Shown here piece after piece: positions 51,878 to 60,682 of a DNA stretch of 64,000 nt. The notes beneath the pieces are model-generated. The model searched no databases and was not told where the DNA came from. It saw only the letters and a program-made list of their open reading frames with translations. How positions within the stretch are numbered: position 1 is the stretch's first letter; every line of letters starts with the position of its first letter. The position numbers and the translations under genes were made by a program. The stretch covers positions 62,001 to 126,000 of the forward strand of contig NZ_JAGIZB010000009.1 in NCBI RefSeq assembly GCF_017813395.1, read 5' to 3'. This stretch comes from Pararoseomonas baculiformis. Lineage in GTDB: Bacteria; Pseudomonadota; Alphaproteobacteria; Acetobacterales; Acetobacteraceae.

Positions 51878-52528
51878 CTAGAGGTCATGGTCCGGCTCGT
51901 CGCGCATCACCCGTTCGATGAAATCACCCACCAGCAGCCGCAGCGCGCCGAGGGAGGGCAGGTCCATGACCATGGCGATGTAGCCACGGATGCTCCGGTC
52001 ACGGACGGAGAAGTTGATGTAGAGGAACAGGACCAGCCCCTCATCCCCCGCCCCGCCCGGCACGCTCAGCAATGCCTCGCCCCGGCCGCGCAGCACCTGC
52101 GGAAGGGACATGGCGAGGGGGCGCTGCAGCATGTTCGCCATGGTGGCCAGGCAGCTATTGAGGATGACGTTGCCGGTCTCGGTCAGCGCCTCATCCTCCA
52201 GCCCCGTCACCTCCTCGGCCGGGACCGCCGCGCCCACCACCGCGCGCACCAGCTCCAGGCTGTTGGCATGGGGGAAGATCAGCAGGGCACGCCCCTTGAA
52301 GGCGCCCGAGAATTCCTGCCAGACGGCGACCAGCTCGCCGCCCTCCCTCTCCTGGATCAGCGCGGCCGCCTGGCGGTTCCCGATCACCTCGACCGAGGGA
52401 ACCGAGAGCAGCACCTCCCCGCCCACCATCTTCCGCAGGCTGGCGGCGGCGCGGCTCACGCCGATATTGACCAGCTCGGTGAGAGCATCGCGCTCCATCT
52501 CACCGAGCACGGCCCCGGGCTCGCTCAA
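51878..52528 (-). CDS. CheC-like chemotaxis phosphatase
   Basis: A 216-residue protein of the CheC/CheX/FliY family, which dephosphorylates CheY-P. Both active-site signatures ExxN are kept: E18-x-x-N21 in LTELVNIGVSRAA and E117-x-x-N120 in LTETGNVILNSCLA. The length is about that of CheC. Its ATG overlaps the stop of the CheY gene, so the phosphatase and its substrate are coupled. CheC is more usual in Firmicutes, archaea and some proteobacteria; its presence here suggests signal removal without CheZ. The usual partner CheD is not seen in the window. Confidence 0.85.
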   Translation of the reverse strand: MSEPGAVLGEMERDALTELVNIGVSRAAASLRKMVGGEVLLSVPSVEVIGNRQAAALIQEREGGELVAVWQEFSGAFKGRALLIFPHANSLELVRAVVGAAVPAEEVTGLEDEALTETGNVILNSCLATMANMLQRPLAMSLPQVLRGRGEALLSVPGGAGDEGLVLFLYINFSVRDRSIRGYIAMVMDLPSLGALRLLVGDFIERVMRDEPDHDL

Positions 52529-52908
52529 CGCTGCCCCGCGCGCAGGCGGAGGGCCGCGCCGGAGATGAAGCCCCGCAGCCCCTCCTCGGTCACCGGCTTG
52601 GCCACGAAGGCCGCACCCACGCTGCGGGCACGGGCGATCACCTCGTCCTGCACATTCGCGGTGATGATGGCCAGCGGCATGGCGGGGTGCAGGGCGCGCA
52701 GCTCAGCGGCCAGGGCCAGCCCGTCCTTGCCCGGCATGTTGTAGTCGAGCAGGGCGAGGTCGATCCCCCCCGCCGCCACGCGGGCCAGCGCCTCGTCGGC
52801 ATTGCCGGCCTCCGCCCGCTCCCAGCCCGGCTCCAGGGCGTTGATCGCCTTCGCGGCCACGATCCGGGCGAGCTTGCTGTCGTCGACGATAAGGACCGTG
52901 GTGGCCAT
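52525..52908 (-). CDS. CheY-like single-domain response regulator
   Basis: A 127-residue receiver. D9 and D10 (VLIVDDS) bind the metal, D55 (LLDYNMPGKDG) is the phospho-acceptor, T83 lies in IITANV, and K104 in FVAKPV. There is no output domain, so it should act by binding a target or serve as a phosphate sink. The ATG at 52908 has GGGAG at 7 nt. It comes 71 nt after the STAS-like gene and overlaps the CheC-like gene by 4 nt. Confidence 0.9.
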   Translation of the reverse strand: MATTVLIVDDSKLARIVAAKAINALEPGWERAEAGNADEALARVAAGGIDLALLDYNMPGKDGLALAAELRALHPAMPLAIITANVQDEVIARARSVGAAFVAKPVTEEGLRGFISGAALRLRAGQR

Positions 52909-52979
52909 GCGATGCTCCCGGGAAGACACTGCTACCGGCCGCGGAGCCCGTATCCCCAAACGCCGTTCCTGTCCTCACC

Positions 52980-53228
52980 TTAGCCCGGCCGGGCCGTTGC
53001 CAAAAGCGGGGTGATCCAGCGGGCGGCGAAGGAATCGGCGGGTTCGCCGGAAAGGGGCGGGCGCAGGGCCAGCAGCACCTGCACCACTGCCGCGTGCAGC
53101 CGCCCGGCGGCGGAGAGGTCCACCACCCGGCCCGCCTCCTCCTGCAGGAGGGAGAGCAGGGGCTCCGCATCCTCCACCCGGCACTCGCCCTCCAGGCGGA
53201 TCACCGCCCCGTCCAGCCGCACGCTCAT
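52980..53228 (-). CDS. small STAS-like protein
   Basis: An 82-residue protein. The pattern MSVRLDGAVIRLEGECRV, then AEPLLSLLQEEAGRVVDLSA and AAVVQVLLALRPPL, is that of a STAS/MlaB-type domain: strand, strand, helix, a VVDLS strand, and a helix with a leucine repeat. The usual phosphorylatable serine after the DLS strand is not obvious. It overlaps the cheA stop/start by 4 nt, so it is made together with the kinase. STAS domains occur in chemosensory operons as adaptors or targets. The exact role is unknown. Confidence 0.65.
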   Translation of the reverse strand: MSVRLDGAVIRLEGECRVEDAEPLLSLLQEEAGRVVDLSAAGRLHAAVVQVLLALRPPLSGEPADSFAARWITPLLATARPG

Positions 53229-55186
53229 CCGATCAGCCCGGGCAGGTCGAGCACCAGCAGCACCCGCCCATCCCCCAGCATGGCCGTGCCGAGAAGCCCT
53301 GGCATCCCCGCCAGCAACCCCTCCAGCGGGCGTAGCAGCACATCCGCCTGCCCGGCGAAGCCATCCACCTCCAGCCCCACCCGGCCGGCCCCGGCGCCGG
53401 CCACCAGAACCCGCGCGGTGTCGCCACGCGGCGTGGCCGGGCGGTCCAGCAGCGCGGGCAGGCGGATCAGCGGCAGGGTCCGGTCCCGCAGCACGAAGGC
53501 CTCCCCCTGGCGAAGGGGCAGGATAAGCCCGGCCGGGATGCGCGCCGTCTCCGCCACCGCCCCGATCGGCACGCCGAACATCTCCGCCCCCAGCCGCACC
53601 AGCAGGACGGTGGTTACCGTCGCGCCCTGCGGCAGCAGCATCCGGATGGCCGAGCCGGCGCCGGGCCGGCTGGCCAGGGAAACCCGGCCGCCCAGCCCCT
53701 CCACCCCTGCCCGCACCGCATCCATCCCCACCCCGCGCCCGGAGAGCGCCGTGACGGCGGAGGCGGTGGAGAAGCCGGGCTGGAACACAAGCTGTATCGC
53801 CGCCTCGTCGTCCAGCGCGTCGATCGCCGCCTCCGGCATCACGCGCCGTTCCTTCGCGGCCCGGCGCACACGCGCCGGATCGATGCCGCGCCCGTCATCC
53901 CGCACCTCCACCACGATCCCCCCGCCCGCCTGCCAGGCCTCCAGGATGATCGACCCCGCCTCGGGCTTGCCCGCCGCCGCCCGTGCCGCCGGATCCTCGA
54001 TCCCATGGTCCACGGCGTTGCGCAGCAGGTGCAGCAGCGGATCGAACAGCCCGTCCACGATCGCCTTGTCCGCCTCCACCGCCTCGCCCCGGATCTCAAG
54101 CGCCACGTTCCTGCCCAGCGCGGCCGCCGCCTCCCGCACCAGCCGGGGCAGACGGCGGAAGCTCCGGGCCAGCGGGACCATGCGCAGGCCCAGCACCTCG
54201 CGGTGCATCGCCTCGGCCAGGGCCTCGATCCCGGCCCGGCTCTCCCCGAAGGCCCGCGCCAGGCCCGGATCGGCCCCCTCCAGCTGCGCCACCAGATGGG
54301 CCAGCCCGTTCTTGGCCACGATCAGCTCGCCCACCAGGCCCAGCAGCGCATCGATCCGCCCCGCTTCCACCCGCAGGCTGCGCCCCGCGCCGCCCCCGGT
54401 GGCCGGCTCCTCCGCCGGGGCGGGCCGCGCAGGGCCGGGCGAGGCAACCTCGCCCGTCTCGACCTGGTCCGCGACGAAGCGGAAGACCTGCCGGACCTCC
54501 TCCTCCGCCGCGGTGCTCAGCAGCTCGATCACCAGGTTGCAGGCGAAGGGATCGAGCGCCGATCCCCCGGGCCAGGGCTCACGCGCGCCCAGGCGCAGGG
54601 CGATCAGCCCGGGCACGGCGCGCAGAAGCGCCATCGGGTCGTCGCCCAGGAAGAAGCAATCCGGCGCCGGCACGTAGCGCAGCGCGGTGACGCGTTGCCC
54701 GGCGGCCCCCGCCTGCGCCAGGGCCGCCGCCTCCGCCACGGCCAGGCCGCGCAGCCATTCCGGATCGCGCGCCGGGGACGGCGCGGCGGTGGATGCCGCA
54801 TCGCCCCCCAGCGAGGCCCGAAGCGCCTCCTCCAGCCGGCGCCCGCGCTCCGCCGCATCCCCGGGCAGGCGCCCCTCGGCGTCCAGCGCCTCGATCCAGG
54901 CCTCGCTAGCACCGATGCAGTCCAGCAGCGGGTCGATCACGCCGCGCCCGGCGCGGAGCCGGCCGGCCCGCAGCGCATCCAGCAGGTCCTCCGCCGCGTG
55001 CAGCGCGCGCTCCATCGGCCCGAGGTCGAACAGCGCCACCGAGCCCTTCAGCGTGTGCACGGCCCGGAAGGCGCCATCGAGCCGCGCCGCGTCCGCCGGG
55101 TCGCGCTCCAGTGCCAACAGGTCCTCGGTGGCCTGCTGCACCAGCTCGCGCCCCTCGATCAGGAACTGTTCCAGCAGCTCGCTCAC
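53225..55186 (-). CDS. cheA: chemotaxis histidine kinase CheA
   Basis: A 653-residue kinase. The Hpt domain has H44 in FRAVHTLKGSVAL. A variable region with possible second-domain folds follows (about 150-260). The dimerisation helix pair begins at LRVEAGRIDALLGLVGELIVAKN. The HATPase has HLLRNAVDHGIEDP, EVRDDGRGIDP and SGRGVGMDAV. A C-terminal CheW-like domain (about 520-650) completes it. It overlaps cheR upstream and the STAS-like gene downstream by 4 nt each. It takes signals from the soluble receptor through the triple CheW protein and phosphorylates CheY and CheB. Confidence 0.93.
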   Translation of the reverse strand: MSELLEQFLIEGRELVQQATEDLLALERDPADAARLDGAFRAVHTLKGSVALFDLGPMERALHAAEDLLDALRAGRLRAGRGVIDPLLDCIGASEAWIEALDAEGRLPGDAAERGRRLEEALRASLGGDAASTAAPSPARDPEWLRGLAVAEAAALAQAGAAGQRVTALRYVPAPDCFFLGDDPMALLRAVPGLIALRLGAREPWPGGSALDPFACNLVIELLSTAAEEEVRQVFRFVADQVETGEVASPGPARPAPAEEPATGGGAGRSLRVEAGRIDALLGLVGELIVAKNGLAHLVAQLEGADPGLARAFGESRAGIEALAEAMHREVLGLRMVPLARSFRRLPRLVREAAAALGRNVALEIRGEAVEADKAIVDGLFDPLLHLLRNAVDHGIEDPAARAAAGKPEAGSIILEAWQAGGGIVVEVRDDGRGIDPARVRRAAKERRVMPEAAIDALDDEAAIQLVFQPGFSTASAVTALSGRGVGMDAVRAGVEGLGGRVSLASRPGAGSAIRMLLPQGATVTTVLLVRLGAEMFGVPIGAVAETARIPAGLILPLRQGEAFVLRDRTLPLIRLPALLDRPATPRGDTARVLVAGAGAGRVGLEVDGFAGQADVLLRPLEGLLAGMPGLLGTAMLGDGRVLLVLDLPGLIG

Positions 55187-56037
55187 GGGGCCACCGCCGG
55201 TTCATGGGGGCGCTGGTACACGATGGCATCCTCGAAACGGCGCAAGGTGAAGCGGCCGGAGATGCGGGCCATGGACTCCGAATGGCCGAGGCAGAGGAAA
55301 CCGCCAGGATTCAGGGCATCAAAGAGGTTCCGCGAAGCCGCCTGGCGCGATTCGTCGTCGAAATAGATGAGCACGTTGCGGCAGAACACCACGTCGAACT
55401 GCCCCTGCGCGGCCATGCTGCCGGCATCCACCAGGTTCGCATCGGTGAAGCGCACGGATTCCCGGAGGTCCTGGATGATCCGCCGCCGGGCCCCGCGCGG
55501 TGCCTCGAAATAGCGGGCGACGAGATCGCCGGGCAGCCGCGCCAGGGCACGCTCGCCATAAAGGCCCTCCATCGCGGCGGCCAGGACCGCGGTGTCGAGA
55601 TCGGAGCCGACGATCTCGATGTTGTAGGCATCCACCAGCGGCCAGTTCTCCAGCAGCCAGATGGCGATGGAATAGGGTTCCTCGCCGGTGGAGCAGGGCA
55701 TGGACCAGAGGCGCACCAGGTCGCCCGCGCCGCGCCGTTCCACGATCTCCGGCAGCAGGGAGCTGCCGAGGCAGCGGAGCTGGTGCTCCTCGCGGTAGAA
55801 ATAGGTCTCGTTCACCGTGAAGCTGTTGATCAGCCGCTCGGCCTCGGGCGGGCTGGCCCGCAGCAGCGCCAGATAGGACTGGAAGGAGGGCGTGCCGGAA
55901 CGCTCCATGCCCTGCGCCAGCCGGCGCTCGATGTAGTAGCGCTTGGTCTCGCCATAGGAGATGCCGGTGCGGCGATAGAGGAAGTCGCAGAGCCGCTGCA
56001 GGTCCTCGGCGCTCAGCGGCGCGCCCTCCTCGCTCAC
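55183..56037 (-). CDS. cheR: chemotaxis methyltransferase CheR
   Basis: A 284-residue SAM-dependent enzyme that methylates receptor glutamates. The N-terminal helical domain (about 10-80) contains FLYRRTGISYGETKRYYIERRL. The SAM site is LWSMPCSTGEEPYSIAIWL (about 114-132), and FDVVFCRNVLIYFDDESRQ is the later hallmark. AVNETYFYR-type residues appear as FTVNETYFYREE. It overlaps cheB and cheA by 4 nt. The length is standard. Confidence 0.93.
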   Translation of the reverse strand: MSEEGAPLSAEDLQRLCDFLYRRTGISYGETKRYYIERRLAQGMERSGTPSFQSYLALLRASPPEAERLINSFTVNETYFYREEHQLRCLGSSLLPEIVERRGAGDLVRLWSMPCSTGEEPYSIAIWLLENWPLVDAYNIEIVGSDLDTAVLAAAMEGLYGERALARLPGDLVARYFEAPRGARRRIIQDLRESVRFTDANLVDAGSMAAQGQFDVVFCRNVLIYFDDESRQAASRNLFDALNPGGFLCLGHSESMARISGRFTLRRFEDAIVYQRPHEPAVAP

Positions 56038-57167
56038 GAGGCCCAGCCGATCAGCGTGCCGGCGATCGCGCCGAGCGGCAGCACGGCATCCGCGCCCCCG
56101 GCACGCACCAGCTCCCCCGGCATTCCCCAGACGATGGCGGTTTCCTCCGCCTCCGCGATGGTGCGGCCGCCCTCGGCCCGCAGCCGCGCCATGGCGGCGG
56201 CGCCGTCATTCCCCATCCCCGTCATCAGCACGCCGACCAGGCCAGCGGCGGGCAGGTGCGACAGCGCGCTCGTCACCATCCGGTCCACGCTGGGATGCCA
56301 GCGATGCTCCGGCAGGGCGGGCGCCGCCAGGGCCACCAGCCCGCCGGCACGCCGGCCCAGGATGATGTCCGCATCGCCCCGCCCGACATAGACCTGCCCC
56401 GGCACCAGCGGCATGGGCCGCGTCACCTCCAGCACGTCCAGGGCGCAGAGCTTGTCCAGCCGCCGCGCCAGCGGGCCGGTGAAGGCGGCCGGCATGTGCT
56501 GGGCCACCAGGACCGGCCAGGGAAAGCCCCGCGGCAGCGGCGCGAGCAGCGCATCCAGCGCCGCGGGCCCGCCGGTGGAACAGCCCACCAGCACCAGGCG
56601 CTCGGCCGGGGCGCCACCACCCCGGGCGGGGACCGGGGAAGGAGCCGGGGAAGGAACCGGGGCCGGCGCGGCCCGGCGCGGGGCGGCGAGATCCGGCGCG
56701 GCGTCCCGCAGGCCAGCCGGCGCCAGCCCGGCGCGCAGGCGCACGCGCTCCGCCAGCCGGTGGCTCCGGCGCAGCCGCGCCCCGGCGGCCGCCCGCACCT
56801 TTTCCACCAGGAGCGGCGCCAACTCGTCCATGCCCAGGGATACGGCCCCGCGCGGCTTGGCGATGAAGTCCACGGCGCCCATCTCCAGCGCCATCAGCGT
56901 CTCCGCCGCCCCCGCCTCCGTGAGGGAGGAGACCATGACCACCGGGCAGGGCCGCTCCAGCATGATGCGGTCCAGGCAGGCCAGCCCGTCCATGCGCGGC
57001 ATGTTCACATCCAGTGTCACCACATCCGGCCGGAAGCTGGGCAGCAATTCCAGCGCCTCGGCGCCATCCCGCGCGAAGGCCAGCTCGAAACCGCCCGCCG
57101 CCTGGAACACCGCGCCGAGCAGGCGGCGCATCAAGGCGGAATCATCCACCACGAGAAGACGGATCAC
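56034..57167 (-). CDS. cheB: chemotaxis methylesterase CheB
   Basis: A 377-residue response regulator/esterase. The receiver has VVDDS and D53 in TLDVNMPRMDGL. A Pro/Ala-rich linker (about 150-188) leads to the methylesterase domain with S197 in VGCSTGGPAAL, the His in AQHMPAAFTGPLARRL and the Asp in LMTGMGNDGAAAM. It removes methyl or amide groups from receptors when phosphorylated by CheA. It overlaps the CheW gene upstream and cheR downstream by 4 nt each. Confidence 0.93.
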   Translation of the reverse strand: MIRLLVVDDSALMRRLLGAVFQAAGGFELAFARDGAEALELLPSFRPDVVTLDVNMPRMDGLACLDRIMLERPCPVVMVSSLTEAGAAETLMALEMGAVDFIAKPRGAVSLGMDELAPLLVEKVRAAAGARLRRSHRLAERVRLRAGLAPAGLRDAAPDLAAPRRAAPAPVPSPAPSPVPARGGGAPAERLVLVGCSTGGPAALDALLAPLPRGFPWPVLVAQHMPAAFTGPLARRLDKLCALDVLEVTRPMPLVPGQVYVGRGDADIILGRRAGGLVALAAPALPEHRWHPSVDRMVTSALSHLPAAGLVGVLMTGMGNDGAAAMARLRAEGGRTIAEAEETAIVWGMPGELVRAGGADAVLPLGAIAGTLIGWAS

Positions 57168-58621
57168 GGGGCGGGGGCGGCCTTTGCCGCCGCCTTCGCG
57201 GCGATGGCGGCCAGCAGGTCGCGCTCGGCGCCGCTCAGCAGCGCCCTTGGATCGACCAGCAGGATCATCCGCCCGTCCCGCTCCACCGTCGCGATCCGGT
57301 CGATCACGGCGGCATCCCCGGCGGCCAGATCCGGGGCGGCGGCCATGGACGCGGCGGGGAGGGAGAGGATCTCCGTCACCGCATCCACGGCGAAGCCGGC
57401 CCGCAGCCCCTCGATCGTGACCACGACGATGCGCCGGGCGCGTTCCTCGGCCGTGCCGCCCGCGGCGAAGCGGCGGCGCTGGTCGATCACCGGGACCACG
57501 CTGCCCCGGAGATTCATCACGCCTTCCACGAAGGCCGGCGCGCGCGGCACCCGCGTCAGGCTTTCCGGGCGGCGGGCCACCTCCTCCACCGCGCCGATGG
57601 GCAGGCCGTAATGCTCGTCCCCCAGGCGGAACACGACGAACTGCTCGGCCGCCTCGCCCGTGCTTCCGGCCATCTCGCCAGCCTCCTTCGCGTCGGCGAG
57701 GATGCGCGACGCCGTCTCGTCATCGAAAAGCCGCGCCGGGGACAGGATGGAAACCAGCCGCCTGCCACCCTCCAGCCGGCCGATCGCCTCCACCCGCGCC
57801 TCCCCGGTTCCGCGCGTGAGCACGGGCGGCACGGGATCGATCGCCCCCTCGGGCAGGCGCAGGATGGCCGCAATCCGATCCACGGCCAGCCCGACCAGGG
57901 CCGGCCCCAGCCGCAGCACGAGGATGCGGGCGCGATCGCGCCCACCCTCCCCCGCCGGCAATCCGAGCAGGGCGTGCGGGGAAACCAGCGGCAGCAACCC
58001 GCCGCGAAAGCCGGTGACGCCCAGCATGGCCTGGCCGGTGCGCGGCACCACCGTCACCTCCGCCGGAAGGCGCGCCACCGCCAGGACACGGTCGAGCGGC
58101 AGGGCGTATTCCTGGCCGGCCAGGACGAAGGCGATCAGCGCCATCTCCTGCGCCGCAGCCCCGGCAGCCTCGGGGACCGGCGCCGCGGCCATCGCGGGCG
58201 AGGCGCCGCGCGGCGCGTCCCCGCGCCGGGCGAGGGCGCCGGATCCCTGCGCCAGCAGCGCGTCCAGCTCCACCGGCCGCGCATCCCCGGCGCCGCCGAG
58301 CGCCGAGACCGAATCCACCAGAAGGCCGACGCGGCTCCGCCCGTCCACCACGACGATGCGCGCCGCCTGCGATGGCGTGTGCGATGGAACCGACGCCTCC
58401 AGCCCCGCCAGCCGTGCCAGGGACAGCACCGGCAGCACCGCGCCGCGCAGGTTGATCAGGCCGAGCAGGCCGGGCGGCGCATGCGGCACGCGCGTGAGGG
58501 GGCGGGGGCGCAGCACCTCCTGCACCGCCCCCGCGGGCAGGGCCATGGCCTGGCCGGACACCGTCACCGTAAGGGCCTGGGCACCCCCGGCCGCCATCGC
58601 GGGGCGCGCCGGCGCCGCCAC
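57164..58621 (-). CDS. triple CheW-domain coupling protein
   Basis: A 485-residue protein made of three CheW domains in tandem (about 15-135, 160-300 and 325-470). Each has the conserved hinge: VPHAPPGLLGLINLRGAVLP, VPRTGQAMLGVTGFRGGLLP and VPRAPAFVEGVMNLRGSVVP. Domains 1 and 3 keep the NLRG motif for CheA and receptor binding; domain 2 has GFRG. Ala/Pro-rich linkers separate domains 1 and 2. Ordinary CheW is about 160 residues, so this is a fused scaffold that could bridge several kinases and receptors. It starts 4 nt after the receptor gene. Confidence 0.9.
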   Translation of the reverse strand: MAAPARPAMAAGGAQALTVTVSGQAMALPAGAVQEVLRPRPLTRVPHAPPGLLGLINLRGAVLPVLSLARLAGLEASVPSHTPSQAARIVVVDGRSRVGLLVDSVSALGGAGDARPVELDALLAQGSGALARRGDAPRGASPAMAAAPVPEAAGAAAQEMALIAFVLAGQEYALPLDRVLAVARLPAEVTVVPRTGQAMLGVTGFRGGLLPLVSPHALLGLPAGEGGRDRARILVLRLGPALVGLAVDRIAAILRLPEGAIDPVPPVLTRGTGEARVEAIGRLEGGRRLVSILSPARLFDDETASRILADAKEAGEMAGSTGEAAEQFVVFRLGDEHYGLPIGAVEEVARRPESLTRVPRAPAFVEGVMNLRGSVVPVIDQRRRFAAGGTAEERARRIVVVTIEGLRAGFAVDAVTEILSLPAASMAAAPDLAAGDAAVIDRIATVERDGRMILLVDPRALLSGAERDLLAAIAAKAAAKAAPAP

Positions 58622-58625
58622 GGGC

Positions 58626-60566
58626 TCAGCCCCCCGTCCGGAGCTCGTCAGCGAGGCTGGCGATCTCCTCGATGGCGGCGGCGAGTTCCTCCACGCCCTT
58701 GGCCTGCTGGCGGGCGGCGGAGGAGGCCTCGGTGGCGGCGCTGCTGGCCTCCTCCGCCGCGGCCGCGATCTGCTGGGTGCCGCCGATCACCTCGCGCACC
58801 GCGCCGAGCACGATGTCGGCGCTGGCCAGGATCTCGTTGCCGCCGGCACGCAGCGCGGCCAGCTCCGCCTCAGCGGCGGCGAGCCGCTCGGCGAGGGTGC
58901 GGATCTTGCCCGCCTCCCCCAGCGAGGCGGCGGCCACCGTGTCGAGGTCGCGGCGCACCACATCCACCTGGTCGCGGATGTTGCGCACCACATCCTTCAT
59001 CCGGTCGGCATTACCCGAGGCGTCGCGCGCCAGCTCGCGGATGTCCGAGGACACCACGGCGAAGCCGCGGCCGGATTCGCCGGCCCGCGCCGCCTCCACG
59101 GAACCGCTGACGGCCAGCATGTTCGTCTGCACGGACACCAGGGCGATGGCGTCCACGATCTTCTCGATACGTCGCCGGGCAGCCTCCAGCCCGCCAACGA
59201 GGCCGGACACGGCCTCCCCTTCCTGCAGGGCGGCCTCCAGCCTTCCGCTCAGCCCGGCCACGCCCCTGGCGCCCTCGGCCAGCCCGGGCGCCAGGGCCTC
59301 GAAGCGCTGCACCGCCTCGGTGGCGGCGCCGCGTGTGGCAAGGGCCGCGCGCTCGATCCGGGCCATGGCGGAGGAGGATTGCTGCGTGGCGGCGGCCTGG
59401 ATCTCCGCCCCGCGCGCGATCTGGCCCAGCGCCGTCATGATCTGGCCGGCGGCCCCGGACAGCTCCTGCACGGTGGCGGACAGCTCCTCGGCGGCCGAGG
59501 CCACTTCCTCCGCCCCGGCATTGCCGGCGCTCTCCGCCTGGAGGGCTTCCGCCATCCCGGCCAGGGCCTGGGCCGCCTGCTGGCTTCCCTCCAGCGCGAC
59601 GGCCTGCTGCTCCACCGCCCGCTGGGCCTCGGTGCTGGCGGCGGATTGCTCCTCGGCCGCGCTGGCCACCTGCTCGGCACCGCGCTGCGCCTCCCGGGCG
59701 CCGGCATCGGCCTCCAGGGCGGCGGACAGGATGGCCTGGACCTGCTCCATGATCACGCCCATCCCCGTCCGCACGGCGTCGAGGCTGGCCACCACCGCGC
59801 GCCCGTCCCGGCTGTCATCCTCCGCCGCGCTGGCGGCCGCCCGGATGCGGCCGGCGATGGCGCGCACCTCGTCGCGGATGCCGGAGACGAGCCCCTGCAC
59901 GTCGCGCGCGCTCGCCTCCGACACCTCGGCCAGGGCGCGCACCTCCTCCGCGACCACGGCGAAGCCGCGGCCATGCTCCCCGGCGCGGGCCGCCTCGATC
60001 GCGGCATTGAGGGCGAGGAGATTCGTCTGGTCGGAGATCTCGCCGACCACCGCCGTGATCTCGCCGATCCGCGCCGCCTGCCCCTCCAGCACCGCCACCA
60101 CATCCACCGAGCGGAGCTGGCGCGCGGCGCGGTCCTGCACGAAGGCCGCCGACTGCTCGACCTGCGCGCCCACCTCGGCCAGCAGGGACTGCAGCGCGGC
60201 CGTCACGCGGCGGGAGTCATCGGCCCGCTCCTTCGCCTGGACGAAGGCGGCGCCCAGGCTGCTGATCGTGCCCTGGCTTTCCTGCGTGGCGCCGGCCGCC
60301 TCCTCGGCGGCGGAGGCGATCTGCTCCAGCGCGCGCCGGAGCTGCCCGGCCGCCGCGGATGCCTCGACGACGCCCGCGGCCAGCTGCTCCGATGCCGCGC
60401 CGACCCGCTCCGCCGCCTTCTGCCGGCGGGCCCGCGAGCGGTCCACCGAACGCCGGGCGGCCGTTGCCGCGGGAGTGGGCTGCGGGGCTTGCGGGGGGCT
60501 TTCCCGTCCGGTGGCCGGCGCGCCGCCGCTGCCCCGGGTGAGTGCGGATGTCTTGACCAGCGCCAT
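58626..60566 (-). CDS. soluble chemoreceptor with two signalling tips
   Basis: A 646-residue cytoplasmic receptor with no membrane segment; residues 1-45 are Pro/Ala/Arg-rich. Two receptor hairpin tips are present exactly 300 residues apart. Tip 1 is at 170-213 ([20 protein letters not shown], then [16 protein letters not shown]). Tip 2 is at 470-513 ([20 protein letters not shown], then [16 protein letters not shown]). Glu/Gln-rich methylation-like stretches such as [14 protein letters not shown] occur at about 84-98, 300-313 and 356-370 and near the C-terminus. Tip 2 departs more from the consensus (VSGS for LNAA). GGAGA precedes the ATG at 60566. It is the first gene of the chemosensory operon. 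Confidence 0.9.
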   Translation of the reverse strand: MALVKTSALTRGSGGAPATGRESPPQAPQPTPAATAARRSVDRSRARRQKAAERVGAASEQLAAGVVEASAAAGQLRRALEQIASAAEEAAGATQESQGTISSLGAAFVQAKERADDSRRVTAALQSLLAEVGAQVEQSAAFVQDRAARQLRSVDVVAVLEGQAARIGEITAVVGEISDQTNLLALNAAIEAARAGEHGRGFAVVAEEVRALAEVSEASARDVQGLVSGIRDEVRAIAGRIRAAASAAEDDSRDGRAVVASLDAVRTGMGVIMEQVQAILSAALEADAGAREAQRGAEQVASAAEEQSAASTEAQRAVEQQAVALEGSQQAAQALAGMAEALQAESAGNAGAEEVASAAEELSATVQELSGAAGQIMTALGQIARGAEIQAAATQQSSSAMARIERAALATRGAATEAVQRFEALAPGLAEGARGVAGLSGRLEAALQEGEAVSGLVGGLEAARRRIEKIVDAIALVSVQTNMLAVSGSVEAARAGESGRGFAVVSSDIRELARDASGNADRMKDVVRNIRDQVDVVRRDLDTVAAASLGEAGKIRTLAERLAAAEAELAALRAGGNEILASADIVLGAVREVIGGTQQIAAAAEEASSAATEASSAARQQAKGVEELAAAIEEIASLADELRTGG

Positions 60567-60682
60567 GCAATCTCCAGCCGGGCGGCCCCGCCCCTTCCGG
60601 GCCAGCATACGCGCCCCGGCCCGGAAGGCACATAGCCACCCCGGATGGGCCCGGCGCCTGGCATGGCGCCGGGCCGCCCGGC

